From the NCBI GenBank assembly GCA_038884575.1, contig JAWABQ010000007.1:1-41749 (forward strand): a DNA stretch of 41,749 bases. The letters are read 5' to 3'. The notes beneath the pieces are model-generated. The model saw only the letters and a program-made list of their open reading frames with translations, searched no databases and had not been told where the DNA came from. Below are positions 1-8,953 of this stretch, piece by piece. The stretch is from JAWAAW01 sp038884575 (GTDB lineage: Archaea > Nanobdellota > Nanobdellia > Woesearchaeales > ARS49). The position numbers were made by a program, and so were the translations under genes. The first letter of the stretch is position 1, and every line of letters starts with the position of its first letter.

Positions 1-1664
1 CTGCAGAAGTAATCTACATCAGCTCACAGCCAGCGCCTGTTGCAGGAACAAACAACACTTGGGTATTGGGCAATCTTAGTGCAACAAACATCACGATTAA
101 TATAACAGTGCTTGTGCTAAACATTTCAAACAACACGTTAATCAATAATACTGCAAATGCAAGCTGCATTAATGAGACAGGGGGCTTGCTGAGTGTGTTT
201 GGTGCTGAAAACACAACAGTTATTGTGCCTGTTGTGGAGGTTTTGTACAACTTCAGCAACATCACAATTACGAAGACAGACTATCCTGACCCTGTTAATG
301 CAAGCACCAACCTGACTTACCAGATTAATATCAGCGTGACTGGCAATGGGACTGCGTATGATGTTACTGTAAATGAGACTTATCCGCTTGAGGTTATTTA
401 CCGCACTTCCCGCCCATTGCCTGTATCTGGTAAAAACAATACTTGGGTGCTTGGCAATTTGACTCCTGGAAGGAATATCAGCATTAACATTACAGTGCTT
501 GTGCGGAATGTTACAAATGGCACAATAATTAACAATACTGCCAATGCTACGTTCCAGAACTTTACAGGAGGAATGTTCATTTATGGCGCGTTTGCTGAGA
601 CAACAGTGCTTAATCCGCCAAGGTTTAATGTAAGCAACATCTCAATAACAAAGACAGGAGTGCCCAACCCTGTTGCGCCAGGAGGGCAGGTCAATTATAC
701 AATAACAGTAACAAGCAATGGAAACGGCACTGCATTCAATGTCACTGTAAATGACACTTACCCTGCAGAAATTGTTTTCAACTCAGCACAACCAACACCA
801 GTAAGCGGCACCAACAACACATTTGTCCTTGGCAATCTGACTGCAGGAAGGATTGTCAGAATCAATATTACAGTGATTGTGCCTGCAAGCGTGCCTGATG
901 AGACAGTAATCAACAACACTGTAAATGTCACTTGGCAGAATGAAACAGGAGGAATGCTGTCAGGATATGCAAATGCTTCAACAAATGTTTCCAATGTGAC
1001 TCCGCCTGTGCCGCCACCACCACCATCAGGAGGCGGAGGAAGCGGTGGAAGCAGGGGAGTGGTGGTAGAGCCAATAACAGAGCAGCCGCCTGCGCCTCCA
1101 TGCGTTGAGAACTGGGTGTGCGAAGGATGGACAACATGCCGTGCAAGCAGCCAGTCAAGGGAATGCATTGACCTTAACCACTGCAACTCAACAAGGTTTA
1201 TTCCACAAACAACGCGCTCATGCACGATGCCTGTAACACTGCCCCGAAGGGAAGCGCCCTCAGGAAATGCAACACTGCCAGAACTTAAGCCTGAAAAGCA
1301 AAAGCCAATCCTGACAGAAATGAGGATTGGAAGCCTGGTCATTAACTTCAGGCAGATGATGCCATGGGTAATCCTCCTGACGCTGCTCTGGATAATTGTC
1401 CTGACAGCATATTATGTCGTAACAGGCCACAGGAAAGAAAAGGCAAAGGAAACCATTATTGTGACTCCTGAAAAGCCAAAAGAGGAGCCAAAGCCAGAGG
1501 AAAAGCCAAAAGAACAGCCAATGACAGAGGCAAAGCCAAAAGAGCCACCAAAGCCAAAGCTGAAAGACCAGTCAATAGAAATGTCTGAATTGCTGCGCAA
1601 GCTTGACAGGCTTGACAAAAAGCTCAAGCAAGCAGACAAGGCAATAAAGTCGATAAAGAGGTAA
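1..1664 (+). CDS. DUF11-repeat surface protein, C-terminal membrane anchor (5' end outside window)
   Basis: The reading frame is open from base 3, so the true start lies upstream; about 553 residues are visible. At least three DUF11-type beta-sandwich repeats follow one another, each with an ITKT...P.PV opening, an NxTYP segment and a WVLGNLT/FVLGNLT segment, and they are packed with N-glycosylation sequons. A Pro/Gly linker (PPVPPPPPSGGGGSGG) leads to a Cys/Trp thrombospondin-1-like module (CVENWVCEGW...C), then one membrane helix near bases 1357-1430 and a cytoplasmic tail of Lys/Pro/Glu repeats and a short coiled coil. I infer a glycosylated cell-surface or adhesion protein; its ligand is unknown. 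Confidence 0.85.
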   Translation, partial: AEVIYISSQPAPVAGTNNTWVLGNLSATNITINITVLVLNISNNTLINNTANASCINETGGLLSVFGAENTTVIVPVVEVLYNFSNITITKTDYPDPVNASTNLTYQINISVTGNGTAYDVTVNETYPLEVIYRTSRPLPVSGKNNTWVLGNLTPGRNISINITVLVRNVTNGTIINNTANATFQNFTGGMFIYGAFAETTVLNPPRFNVSNISITKTGVPNPVAPGGQVNYTITVTSNGNGTAFNVTVNDTYPAEIVFNSAQPTPVSGTNNTFVLGNLTAGRIVRINITVIVPASVPDETVINNTVNVTWQNETGGMLSGYANASTNVSNVTPPVPPPPPSGGGGSGGSRGVVVEPITEQPPAPPCVENWVCEGWTTCRASSQSRECIDLNHCNSTRFIPQTTRSCTMPVTLPRREAPSGNATLPELKPEKQKPILTEMRIGSLVINFRQMMPWVILLTLLWIIVLTAYYVVTGHRKEKAKETIIVTPEKPKEEPKPEEKPKEQPMTEAKPKEPPKPKLKDQSIEMSELLRKLDRLDKKLKQADKAIKSIKR

Positions 1665-1696
1665 ATATAAATACAAGCAAAACAGGATTTATGACG

Positions 1697-3361
1697 ATGA
1701 ACAACACGATTGCAAGGGCAGGACAGGTTGTAAACGTGCTATTCAAGCAGGGAATGGGATATTTTGTGCACGAACTCGGCCTGAAATGGCATTTGCCCTT
1801 CTTCAGGAAGATTGCACCGGCAGGAAAGCAGCCTGCTGACCTGCCTGCAAGGCTCAGGAAGGCAATGGAGGAGCTGGGAGGCGCCTATTTGAAGCTCGGA
1901 CAGTTCCTGTCATTGAGGCCAGACCTCCTGCCAAGGGAATACTGCGAGGAATTCAGGAAGCTGCTGGACAAAGTGCCCCCAATGCCTTATGCAAAAGTGC
2001 AGCACATCCTTGAATCAAGCCTAAAGGCGCCTGTAAAGGCATTCTTTTCACACATAGAGCCCCACCCGATGGGCTCTGCAAGCATAGCACAGGTGCACAA
2101 GGCAGTTCTCAAAAATGGAAAAGATGCTGTTGTCAAGGTGCAAAGGCCTGAGGCAAAAACACAATTTGCCGCAGACATACGCATAATGCACTACATTGCA
2201 AGAAAGGTTGAAAAAAGGCATCCTGACCTTGCAGTCTCGCCACTAACCATAGTCAATGAGTTTGAGCGCTACACTGCGCAGGAGCTGAACTTTGTCTTCG
2301 AGGCAAGGACGATTGACGTCTTCCACCAGCACTTCAAAGGCACAAAGATTGCAATACCGCAGGTGCACTGGCCCTCAACAACATCGCAGGTGCTTACAAT
2401 GGAAATGCTTGACGGCACGCCGCTCACAGAATTCATCAGGCACTCAAAGCCGGTGCAGAGAAAGGCAATTGCAAGAAGCATTGCAGACGCTGCCTTTGAG
2501 CAGGTGCTGAAGCTCGGCATGTTCCATGCAGACATGCACCCGGGCAACATAGTAATACTGCCAGGCAACAGGATAGGATTGCTTGACTTTGGCATAGTCG
2601 GGGCGCTGAACCCGGAGCTTGTCAGCAAGACGGCAGAGCTTTATGCAGGGCTTGTCAACAAAGACCCTGCTGCAATAACAAGCATACTCCTCAAGGCAGG
2701 AACGCCCTCGCCTGAAACAAACATCGAGAACCTGAGGATTGATGTTGAAAGGATTGTGAATGCATGGTATGGCACAGAGCTTGGCCAGACAAGGGTGACA
2801 CAAATGATGCAGGCATTGTTTGAGAGCGCTGTCAACCACAAAATACTGATGCCAACAGGGTTTGTGCTGCTTGGAAAGGCTTTGGTGACTGTGGAAGGCA
2901 CTTGTCTGGCACTTGACCCTGAATTCAACTTTGTCGAATACTCTCAGCCAAAAGTTATGAAAATGCTGAAAGAATACCGCAGGCCAAAAATGCTCGTCAA
3001 GAGGTTCACAAAGCTGTCAAAAGACTATGCAGAGCTGCTTGCAGGACTGCCCCAGCAGGCATCAGACGCCCTTGAAAGACTGAAAAAAGGCTCAATTGAC
3101 CTTAACATCCGCGAAACAGATATAAAGCACCTTGGGCTGGACCTGAACAGGAGCAGCAACAGGCTCTCTTATGCGATGATAATGGCAGCGCTGCTCGTAA
3201 GCGCAGCCCTGCTCATTGATGTCCCGCCAAAAATCGGAAGCTACTCTGTATTCACAATAGTCGGGCTGGTTTTTGCAGCCGTACTGCTTATGGCGCTTGT
3301 GGTAAGCGTCTGGCGCGAGGGGGTTGCACCATATGACTGGCACCAGGAGATAAAAAAATGA
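1697..3361 (+). CDS. ABC1/UbiB-family atypical protein kinase
   Basis: Family hallmarks are in order: the KxGQ motif (YLKLGQFLSLRPDLLP), the Ala-rich nucleotide loop (GSASIAQVHKA) followed by the VVKVQRP lysine strand, the ExD-type segment (NFVFEA), the catalytic HADMHPGNI and the metal-binding LLDFG. Two hydrophobic helices end the protein, as in UbiB/COQ8. Members act on membrane lipid or quinone metabolism as ATPases; the target here is unknown. A TATAAATA box at 1666-1673 lies about 27 bases before the ATG at 1697, favouring this over the ATG at 1691. The stop overlaps the next start (ATGA), so it is translationally coupled to the next gene. Confidence 0.93.
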   Translation: MNNTIARAGQVVNVLFKQGMGYFVHELGLKWHLPFFRKIAPAGKQPADLPARLRKAMEELGGAYLKLGQFLSLRPDLLPREYCEEFRKLLDKVPPMPYAKVQHILESSLKAPVKAFFSHIEPHPMGSASIAQVHKAVLKNGKDAVVKVQRPEAKTQFAADIRIMHYIARKVEKRHPDLAVSPLTIVNEFERYTAQELNFVFEARTIDVFHQHFKGTKIAIPQVHWPSTTSQVLTMEMLDGTPLTEFIRHSKPVQRKAIARSIADAAFEQVLKLGMFHADMHPGNIVILPGNRIGLLDFGIVGALNPELVSKTAELYAGLVNKDPAAITSILLKAGTPSPETNIENLRIDVERIVNAWYGTELGQTRVTQMMQALFESAVNHKILMPTGFVLLGKALVTVEGTCLALDPEFNFVEYSQPKVMKMLKEYRRPKMLVKRFTKLSKDYAELLAGLPQQASDALERLKKGSIDLNIRETDIKHLGLDLNRSSNRLSYAMIMAALLVSAALLIDVPPKIGSYSVFTIVGLVFAAVLLMALVVSVWREGVAPYDWHQEIKK

Positions 3362-3654
3362 GGAAGGACATTGACAAAATAGTTGTGCTTGCTGCGAAAA
3401 TTGCAGGGCTTGCTGAGAAAAAGGTCAGGAAAGAGCTCAGCCGCCTGCAAAAAAGCAGGCTTGTCAGCAGGAAAGAGGCAAGGCAGCTGCTGAAAGCTGC
3501 ACTGAAAGAGGCAGAGCAGGAAAGGCATAGGGTAAAAAAGTTCATTGAAGCAGAGCTGAAGCGCGAATTAAGGAAGGCAAAGCCGTTGATAAAGAAAGCA
3601 CTTGCAAAAAAGAAAAAGCAGTTCCTTTCATACAGGAAAAAAAGGAGGCGCTGA
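3358..3654 (+). CDS. Small Lys/Glu-rich helical protein downstream of UbiB-like kinase
   Basis: A 98-residue protein made almost entirely of Lys, Arg, Glu, Ala and Leu, predicted to be one or two long helices with a strongly basic C-terminal end. There is no signal peptide, membrane segment or known catalytic motif. Its ATG overlaps the UbiB stop and its own stop overlaps the next ATG (TGATG), so three genes form a tight operon. By analogy with phasin-like helical partners it might bind membranes or the kinase, but this is only a guess. Confidence 0.75.
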   Translation: MRKDIDKIVVLAAKIAGLAEKKVRKELSRLQKSRLVSRKEARQLLKAALKEAEQERHRVKKFIEAELKRELRKAKPLIKKALAKKKKQFLSYRKKRRR

Positions 3655-4271
3655 TGGGAATACTGGACTGGTTCCGCAAAAAAACACCGCAGGAAAAGAC
3701 AGTGCTTGAGCTTGCAAGGGACAAGGCATTTGTTGATGACATTGAGACTGCATTCAGCATCATGCTTGATTTTGAGGGCAGGATCTCCGGCTTTCTTAAC
3801 GACATTGTTAAAAGCGCAAAAGACAAAAAAGTTGCTGCGCTCAAGGATGCTGTTGAAAAGCACGGTTTCATGAATTATTCAGAATATTCAGGCTGGGCAC
3901 AAAGCCTGGATGCTGAAAAGCTCGCAGTCTCAAGGTACAGGATGTCAAAATTAAACGCAATACTCGAGGAATCCCAAAAAATGCTTGATTTGATTGCTGC
4001 ATTGAGGCAGATGCTCAAAGGAAAAAAGTCAGGCATTAAGGCAGAGCAGGCGCTTTCAGTGCTTTTGAGGGCGCGGTTTGACAAATTCAAGGCAGCAGTT
4101 TCTGAAAACATCCATTCGCTTTGGACTGACCTGCAAAAATACCCTGAGCTAATAGACAGAAAAATGCTTGACAGGAAATTTGAAAAATTCAGGATGGAGC
4201 TCGGTGCAGAGCTTGACATCATAAACAAGATAATAGAGCACCTGATTGTGGCAGAGCGCGAGGTTGCCTGA
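3654..4271 (+). CDS. Hypothetical all-helical protein (205 aa)
   Basis: Not recognised as a named family. The sequence is alternating amphipathic helix throughout (ALKDAVEKHG, LNAILEESQKMLDLIAALRQMLKG and similar), with no cysteine cluster, membrane segment or signal peptide. It starts within the stop codon of the preceding basic protein and closes the UbiB operon. The following MoxR gene has its own promoter. A cytosolic scaffold or partner of the first two proteins is the simplest reading. Confidence 0.75.
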   Translation: MGILDWFRKKTPQEKTVLELARDKAFVDDIETAFSIMLDFEGRISGFLNDIVKSAKDKKVAALKDAVEKHGFMNYSEYSGWAQSLDAEKLAVSRYRMSKLNAILEESQKMLDLIAALRQMLKGKKSGIKAEQALSVLLRARFDKFKAAVSENIHSLWTDLQKYPELIDRKMLDRKFEKFRMELGAELDIINKIIEHLIVAEREVA

Positions 4272-4309
4272 CCGAGAGGTTTATAAACCACCAGCAAGCA
4301 TACTATCAT

Positions 4310-5233
4310 ATGGATGTTTCCTTCCAGAAGGCACTGCTTGAAAAAGAACCGTTCAAGGACATTCTTGGGCTTGCCTCAACAAAAGAACAGCTCAAGTCAG
4401 CACTGCTAATGAACAGGCATGTCCTTATTATCGGCCCTCCTGGCATTGGGAAAACAACACTTGCAAAAAACGTTGCCAAAATAATGGGCGCTGCAGAGGA
4501 CAAGTTTGTCCGGGTCCAGGGCTCTCCTGACCTGACTGTTGAGGACCTCCTTGGGGACATCGACCCAATAAAGGCGCTGAAATTCGGGCCGTCAAGCAAA
4601 GAGGCATTCACTCCTGGCAAGATTTTCCGCGCAGACGGCGGAGTGTTGTTCTTTGACGAGCTCAACAGGTGCCCTGAAAAAGTCCAGAACGCATTACTGC
4701 AGGTGCTGGAGGAAGGAAAGGCAACAATAGGCAATTATCTGGTGGATTTCCCTGCCAGATTCGTGTTTATAGGCACAATGAACCCTGAGGAAACAGCGGC
4801 CACAGAGAAATTAAGCGATGTGCTGATGGACCGATTTGACATAGTGCACATGACATACCCTGATTCTGTTGAGATAGAACAGCAGATTGTCATTGCAAAA
4901 GGCGAAAAGGCAAATGTTTCATTTTCCAATGAGCTGTTGCTTTCTGCAATAAACTTTGTCAGGGAACTGCGCAGCCACAAGGACGTCCAGAAAAAGCCGT
5001 CAGTCAGAGCATCAATAGGGCTTTATGAGCGGGCGCAGGCAAACGCAATGCTAAGGAAGGCAAAAACAGTCTCTTCTGATGACATTGCCAATGCGATAGT
5101 CAGCGTCTTGTCCCACCGCATAGAGCTCAAGCCGTCTGTGAAGTATTTGCAGACAACAGAGGACTTTATCAGGAAGGAATATGCTGACTTTGTGCGCCAG
5201 CACAAAGAGCTTGAGGGCGGTGGTGGCCTTTAG
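4310..5233 (+). CDS. MoxR-family AAA+ ATPase
   Basis: The Walker A motif GPPGIGKTT is at residues 42-50, Walker B VLFFDELNR at 112-120, and sensor 1 lies in FIGTMNPEE, followed by the LMDRFD arginine-finger segment. This is the MoxR/RavA arrangement, about 307 residues, which remodels or activates partner proteins together with a VWA-domain protein. A TATA box TTTATAA at 4280-4286 lies about 27 bases before the ATG, so the mRNA is probably leaderless. The 3' end overlaps the VWA gene, its expected partner. Confidence 0.95.
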   Translation: MDVSFQKALLEKEPFKDILGLASTKEQLKSALLMNRHVLIIGPPGIGKTTLAKNVAKIMGAAEDKFVRVQGSPDLTVEDLLGDIDPIKALKFGPSSKEAFTPGKIFRADGGVLFFDELNRCPEKVQNALLQVLEEGKATIGNYLVDFPARFVFIGTMNPEETAATEKLSDVLMDRFDIVHMTYPDSVEIEQQIVIAKGEKANVSFSNELLLSAINFVRELRSHKDVQKKPSVRASIGLYERAQANAMLRKAKTVSSDDIANAIVSVLSHRIELKPSVKYLQTTEDFIRKEYADFVRQHKELEGGGGL

Positions 5234-6413
5234 CAGCGAGGGCGCTGTAGAGGACATCCAAAAGGCAGAAGAGGCCCAGGGAAAGCTTGCAACGCAGTTT
5301 GTCGAGGACAAGCTGATGCATTCTGTCATTTCTGCTGACAAGACAACAATTGACAATGGAAAACTGATCAGCGAGTCATTCAACCAGTCAATCGGAAGCT
5401 TTGTCCCTGATATGATTTTCGCCAACATTGTCAAGAATTTTTCCATTGCCAAACAGCTTTACGGCGAAACAATGCTAAGGATACTTACGGGATATGACCC
5501 TAATTACATCCAGAAAAACCTTGGCATTCCTGAGTTCAAGAAAGAGCTGCAAAAGGCAATAACAGAAAAAATTGAGGAACTGAAAAAGCAGGGGCTTGTC
5601 GATGATTACGGGCAGGTCGGGCAGAAGGGAGTTGAGCTTGCAAGCCTTGTGATTTATGTCGAGGAGCTTGACCGCATAATGCCAAAAGGAACCCTTGGAT
5701 TCTGGGGCTCAAAGCAAAAATCAGTTTACGGAGAGCCAGGGGAGCCAAAGGCTTTCAGGAAGGGCGGAAGGTACAGGGACATTGCGCTAAGGCAGAGCAT
5801 CAGGCGCGCAATAAAACGAAGGCACGGCGAACTTGCAGTCGAGGACCTGTCGGCAAGGAGGCGGGAGTCAAAAGGAACGATTAATATCATTTATGCTCTC
5901 GACGCAAGCGCAAGCATGAAAGGAAAAAAGCTTGAGACATGCAAAAAGGCAGGGGTTGCGCTTGCATACAAGGCAATCTCAGAAAAAGACAGGGTCGGAC
6001 TAGTTGTTTTTGGCACAGAAATCAAGGACTTTGTAGCTCCCACTGATGACTTTGGGTTTTTGTTGCAAAGGATTACTCGCATTACTGCTTCCAGGCAGAC
6101 TGACTTTGCAAAAATGATATGCAAGGCCTCAGAACTATTTGCAGGCTCAGAAGGGACAAAACACCTGATAATACTTACTGATGCCCTGCCAACAGTGGGC
6201 AGGGAGCCTGAGAAGGAAACACTTGAGGCAGTCAGTGCGGCAAGGGCTTCAGGAATAACAATCTCGCTGATAGGAATACAGCTTGACAGGAAAGGGGTTG
6301 TTTTGGCAGAACAAATGGCACAGCTTGGAGAGGGCAAGTTCAATGTTGTTCAGGACCTTGAAAACCTTGACAGGATTGTGCTTCAGGATTATTATACACT
6401 GGCTTCACGATAA
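5223..6413 (+). CDS. VWA-domain partner of MoxR
   Basis: A C-terminal von Willebrand A domain has the metal-site motif DASAS starting at D227, a conserved Thr in ASRQTDFAK and an LTDALPT segment. The N-terminal 200 residues are helical and typical of MoxR-associated VWA proteins. I chose GTG at 5223 (another GTG is at 5220), because GAGG sits just upstream and it overlaps the MoxR stop by 11 bases; an ATG at 5181 would force a long overlap. The pair probably works as an ATPase-driven chaperone for insertion of metal or cofactor into an unknown client. Confidence 0.9.
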   Translation: MAFSSEGAVEDIQKAEEAQGKLATQFVEDKLMHSVISADKTTIDNGKLISESFNQSIGSFVPDMIFANIVKNFSIAKQLYGETMLRILTGYDPNYIQKNLGIPEFKKELQKAITEKIEELKKQGLVDDYGQVGQKGVELASLVIYVEELDRIMPKGTLGFWGSKQKSVYGEPGEPKAFRKGGRYRDIALRQSIRRAIKRRHGELAVEDLSARRRESKGTINIIYALDASASMKGKKLETCKKAGVALAYKAISEKDRVGLVVFGTEIKDFVAPTDDFGFLLQRITRITASRQTDFAKMICKASELFAGSEGTKHLIILTDALPTVGREPEKETLEAVSAARASGITISLIGIQLDRKGVVLAEQMAQLGEGKFNVVQDLENLDRIVLQDYYTLASR

Positions 6414-6476
6414 ATTTATATACCCAATTATCCATTCCCGTCCATAACATAATATTGCCAAAAGAGGTGAATATAG

Positions 6477-6893
6477 ATGGCTGATAATTCAACGAAATTG
6501 ATAGTTGGAATAGTTATTATTCTGGCAATTATTGGCGTTGTTTTCCTACTGAAGGAAGGCAGCTACACGTACAAGTTTGCATCGCAGGAAAGCCCAGGAC
6601 AATACGGCTGGACCGGCGAGTGCTGCACGTGCACAAGGGCGCAGACAACCCTCAGGGGAGCAGTGCTGCCAGCAACAACAGAAGTCCTGTTCAGGAATGC
6701 CCACGTGGCTGACTGCTATGCAGCATGCGCGCAGACCCATGCAGAGACAAAGGCAGCAGGAGTCAAGTATGCGCTGATGCCGATAATCAGCAATGACGCT
6801 GAATGCAGGACAAGCCTGCCAGTCCCAAGGGGCTATGTCGGCTCTGGCGGATTTGACGACCAGCGGATGCTGGACAAGTACTACGTGTCCTGA
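6477..6893 (+). CDS. Small membrane-anchored Cys-containing protein
   Basis: No family recognised. It is 138 residues long with one N-terminal membrane helix (IVGIVIILAIIGVVFLL, about residues 9-25) and an outside domain holding paired cysteines (GECCTC, ADCYAAC, AECRT) that could form disulfides. It has a clean Shine-Dalgarno AGGTGA at 6465-6470, six bases before the ATG, and a TATA box TTTATATA at 6415-6422, giving a leader of about 30 bases. T-rich tracts follow the stop, so it is probably a single-gene transcript. Confidence 0.8.
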   Translation: MADNSTKLIVGIVIILAIIGVVFLLKEGSYTYKFASQESPGQYGWTGECCTCTRAQTTLRGAVLPATTEVLFRNAHVADCYAACAQTHAETKAAGVKYALMPIISNDAECRTSLPVPRGYVGSGGFDDQRMLDKYYVS

Positions 6894-6896
6894 ACA

Positions 6897-6920
6897 TTTT
6901 TGCAATTTTTTGCTTTTTTT
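6897..6920 (+). terminator. T-tract terminator
   Basis: Three runs of five to seven T residues follow directly after the stop of the 138-residue protein. Oligo-T runs without a hairpin are the usual archaeal termination signal. Confidence 0.6.
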
Positions 6921-6937
6921 GATTCTGTCTACAGCAA

Positions 6938-8314
6938 GTGCTCAAAAACATGAGATGGAACACTGACCAGAAAAAGCTGATGCTCAGCGGCGCAGTATGG
7001 TCATTTTACGAGGCGCTCACAGCAGGCTTCCTCATAGTGTTCGCAATCTCGCTTGGCGCCTCAAACACGACTGTGGGCATCCTAGGAGCGCTTCCATACC
7101 TCGCAGTCATCCTGATGGAATTTCCAGGCGCAAAGCTCGTGGAATACTTCAGGCGCAAAACAATATTCGTTATTGCAACATCATTATCAAGATGCACGTG
7201 GCTCCTGATACTCCTCACCCCTTACTTGTTCAAGGAATACACATTATGGTTTGTCGGCGGGTTTTTCTTCCTGATGAGGTGCATTGAGTACACAGCAGAC
7301 CCTGCATGGTCATCATGGGCAGCAGACCTTGTCCCTGACAAGGTAAGGGGGGTATTCTGGGGAAAAAGGAACATGCTTGTCGCGCTTGCAGGAATGATTG
7401 CAATGCTGCTTGGAGGGGCATACCTTGACCTTTTCCCAAAAGGAAGCCATCTTGGCTTTGCAACAATGTTCGGAATCGCAATCATAATCGGCCTGTGGTC
7501 AACAAGGATAATGTCAAAAACAAAAGAGCCAGAATACAGGGACCATGACCACCACAGCATAAGGGAATTCTTCAAAGTTGACGGACAGTTCAGGAAATAC
7601 TGCTGGACAATCACGGCGTTTTATTTCGGAGTGAACATTGCATCGCCGCTTTTCACTGCATACATGATTCATGACCTTGGCCTCAGTTACACGTACTTTG
7701 TGCTCGCAGGCGCAATAGCAACAGCGTGCAGGATTCTTGCACAGCCCCACTTTGGCTTTGTTTCTGACAAATACGGCGACAAGCCTGTCGGGCTGATCTG
7801 CATGCTTGGCACAGCGCTTGTGCCATTGTCATTCATATTTGTCACAAAGGAGACGCTCTGGCTGATAATCCCTGCACAAATGCTGTCAGGGATTGCATGG
7901 GCAGGAATGGACCTGTCAATATGGAATTTGCTCCTTGACCTCACGCAGAAGGAAAAGAGGGCAATGCAGGTCGCGGAATTCAACTTCCTCACAAGCATAC
8001 CCATGATAATTGCTCCAGTCATAGGCGGGCTTATTGCTGACAACCTGACAATCGTGCTGTCAGGAATCCCGCTCGTGTTCGCAATAGCAACAGCCCTCAG
8101 GACCCTGCCTGCCCTTGCACTGATGCGGATTCATGAGGCAAGGGCAGGGCCAGAGCGCCCAATCAGTGAGGTGTTTGCGCATGTCATCACAATACACCCG
8201 TTGCACGGAATGGAGCACGCAATAAAAGTCGTGGTGAAAAGGATAAAAGGCGAGTTCAGGCATGTCAAGGCGCCTTATCCAATAAATTCTTTCAGGATAA
8301 GGCAGAAATCGTGA
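6938..8314 (+). CDS. Major facilitator superfamily transporter
   Basis: A 458-residue polytopic protein with about twelve hydrophobic helices. After helix 2 it has an MFS-like cytoplasmic loop with charged residues (KLVEYFRRKT), and a second DKYGDKP loop sits midway between helices 8 and 9 (FVSDKYGDKPVG), the duplicated MFS loop motif. The C-terminal 60 residues are a basic cytoplasmic tail. Substrate unknown. The start is GTG at 6938 or ATG at 6950; no TATA box at the leaderless distance is obvious. Confidence 0.88.
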   Translation: MLKNMRWNTDQKKLMLSGAVWSFYEALTAGFLIVFAISLGASNTTVGILGALPYLAVILMEFPGAKLVEYFRRKTIFVIATSLSRCTWLLILLTPYLFKEYTLWFVGGFFFLMRCIEYTADPAWSSWAADLVPDKVRGVFWGKRNMLVALAGMIAMLLGGAYLDLFPKGSHLGFATMFGIAIIIGLWSTRIMSKTKEPEYRDHDHHSIREFFKVDGQFRKYCWTITAFYFGVNIASPLFTAYMIHDLGLSYTYFVLAGAIATACRILAQPHFGFVSDKYGDKPVGLICMLGTALVPLSFIFVTKETLWLIIPAQMLSGIAWAGMDLSIWNLLLDLTQKEKRAMQVAEFNFLTSIPMIIAPVIGGLIADNLTIVLSGIPLVFAIATALRTLPALALMRIHEARAGPERPISEVFAHVITIHPLHGMEHAIKVVVKRIKGEFRHVKAPYPINSFRIRQKS

Positions 8315-8348
8315 ATGGCATAGCTTAATAAACAAAACCTGTTCTTGT

Positions 8349-8849
8349 ATGCTTATGGAGCTTAAAGAAGTTCTTGCAAGCATGGAAAAGAGTTCTGAGT
8401 TCAAATCATGGCGGAATTCGCATGAAAAGGCGTATTTGGCGCACGCTTTTGTAATGATGGACGAGGCAAACAAGGACACCTGGCAAATAGGCTATTTTGA
8501 TGCTGAAAAAAGCCTGATGAGCACGTTTGTTGTTTCTACAGGCAAGATTGACATTATTCCTGACCAGGAGGTTTTCAAGTCAGAACACAAAATAGCAGAA
8601 TTAGAACCTGAAAAAGTAAAATTAACAGTCAAAGAAGCGCTTGACATTGCTGAAAAATACCGCAAAGAGAACTACCCAAAAGAAATTACTGCAAAATCTT
8701 TTTTCATCATACAGGTTGTGGAAGCGCACGGACAGGTGTTCAACATCACTTATTTCACCCAAAGCTTCAAGACAATAAACATCAAATTATCGACGGAAAA
8801 CGGCAAAATCCTGCATCATTCCTGCGAGGCGCTTGTGGCATTCGGGTAA
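8349..8849 (+). CDS. Hypothetical protein, possibly PepSY-like (166 aa)
   Basis: A soluble alpha/beta protein with no signal peptide. The middle part (VKEALDIAEKYRKENYPKE) and the strand-rich ends recall duplicated PepSY-like folds, but the match is by eye and weak. A TTAATAAA box at about 8323-8330 is 22 bases from the ATG at 8349 and 28 from the ATG at 8355, so the shorter protein (MELKEV...) may be the real product. Confidence 0.75.
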   Translation: MLMELKEVLASMEKSSEFKSWRNSHEKAYLAHAFVMMDEANKDTWQIGYFDAEKSLMSTFVVSTGKIDIIPDQEVFKSEHKIAELEPEKVKLTVKEALDIAEKYRKENYPKEITAKSFFIIQVVEAHGQVFNITYFTQSFKTINIKLSTENGKILHHSCEALVAFG

Positions 8850-8953
8850 AAATTTCTCTAGCCAGTGGCAACATGATAACTCAGGCATATATGTTATGAA
8901 ATGATATTTTGATTTCAGCAGTGTTTAAATACCCATTCACTTTTCTGTTTTTT
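8850..8953 (+). promoter_or_regulatory. Promoter region of the 8954-9213 RNA
   Basis: The box TTTAAATA at 8924-8931 matches the archaeal TATA consensus, and transcription should begin near 8954. No coding sequence is visible between the 8849 stop and this box. A second AT-rich element lies at about 8886-8892 (CATATATG). Confidence 0.6.

Noticed and set aside
758..1342. A 194-codon minus-strand frame inside the surface-protein gene
   Set aside because: Antisense to clear DUF11 repeats and sequons; low-complexity product from the Pro/Gly linker.
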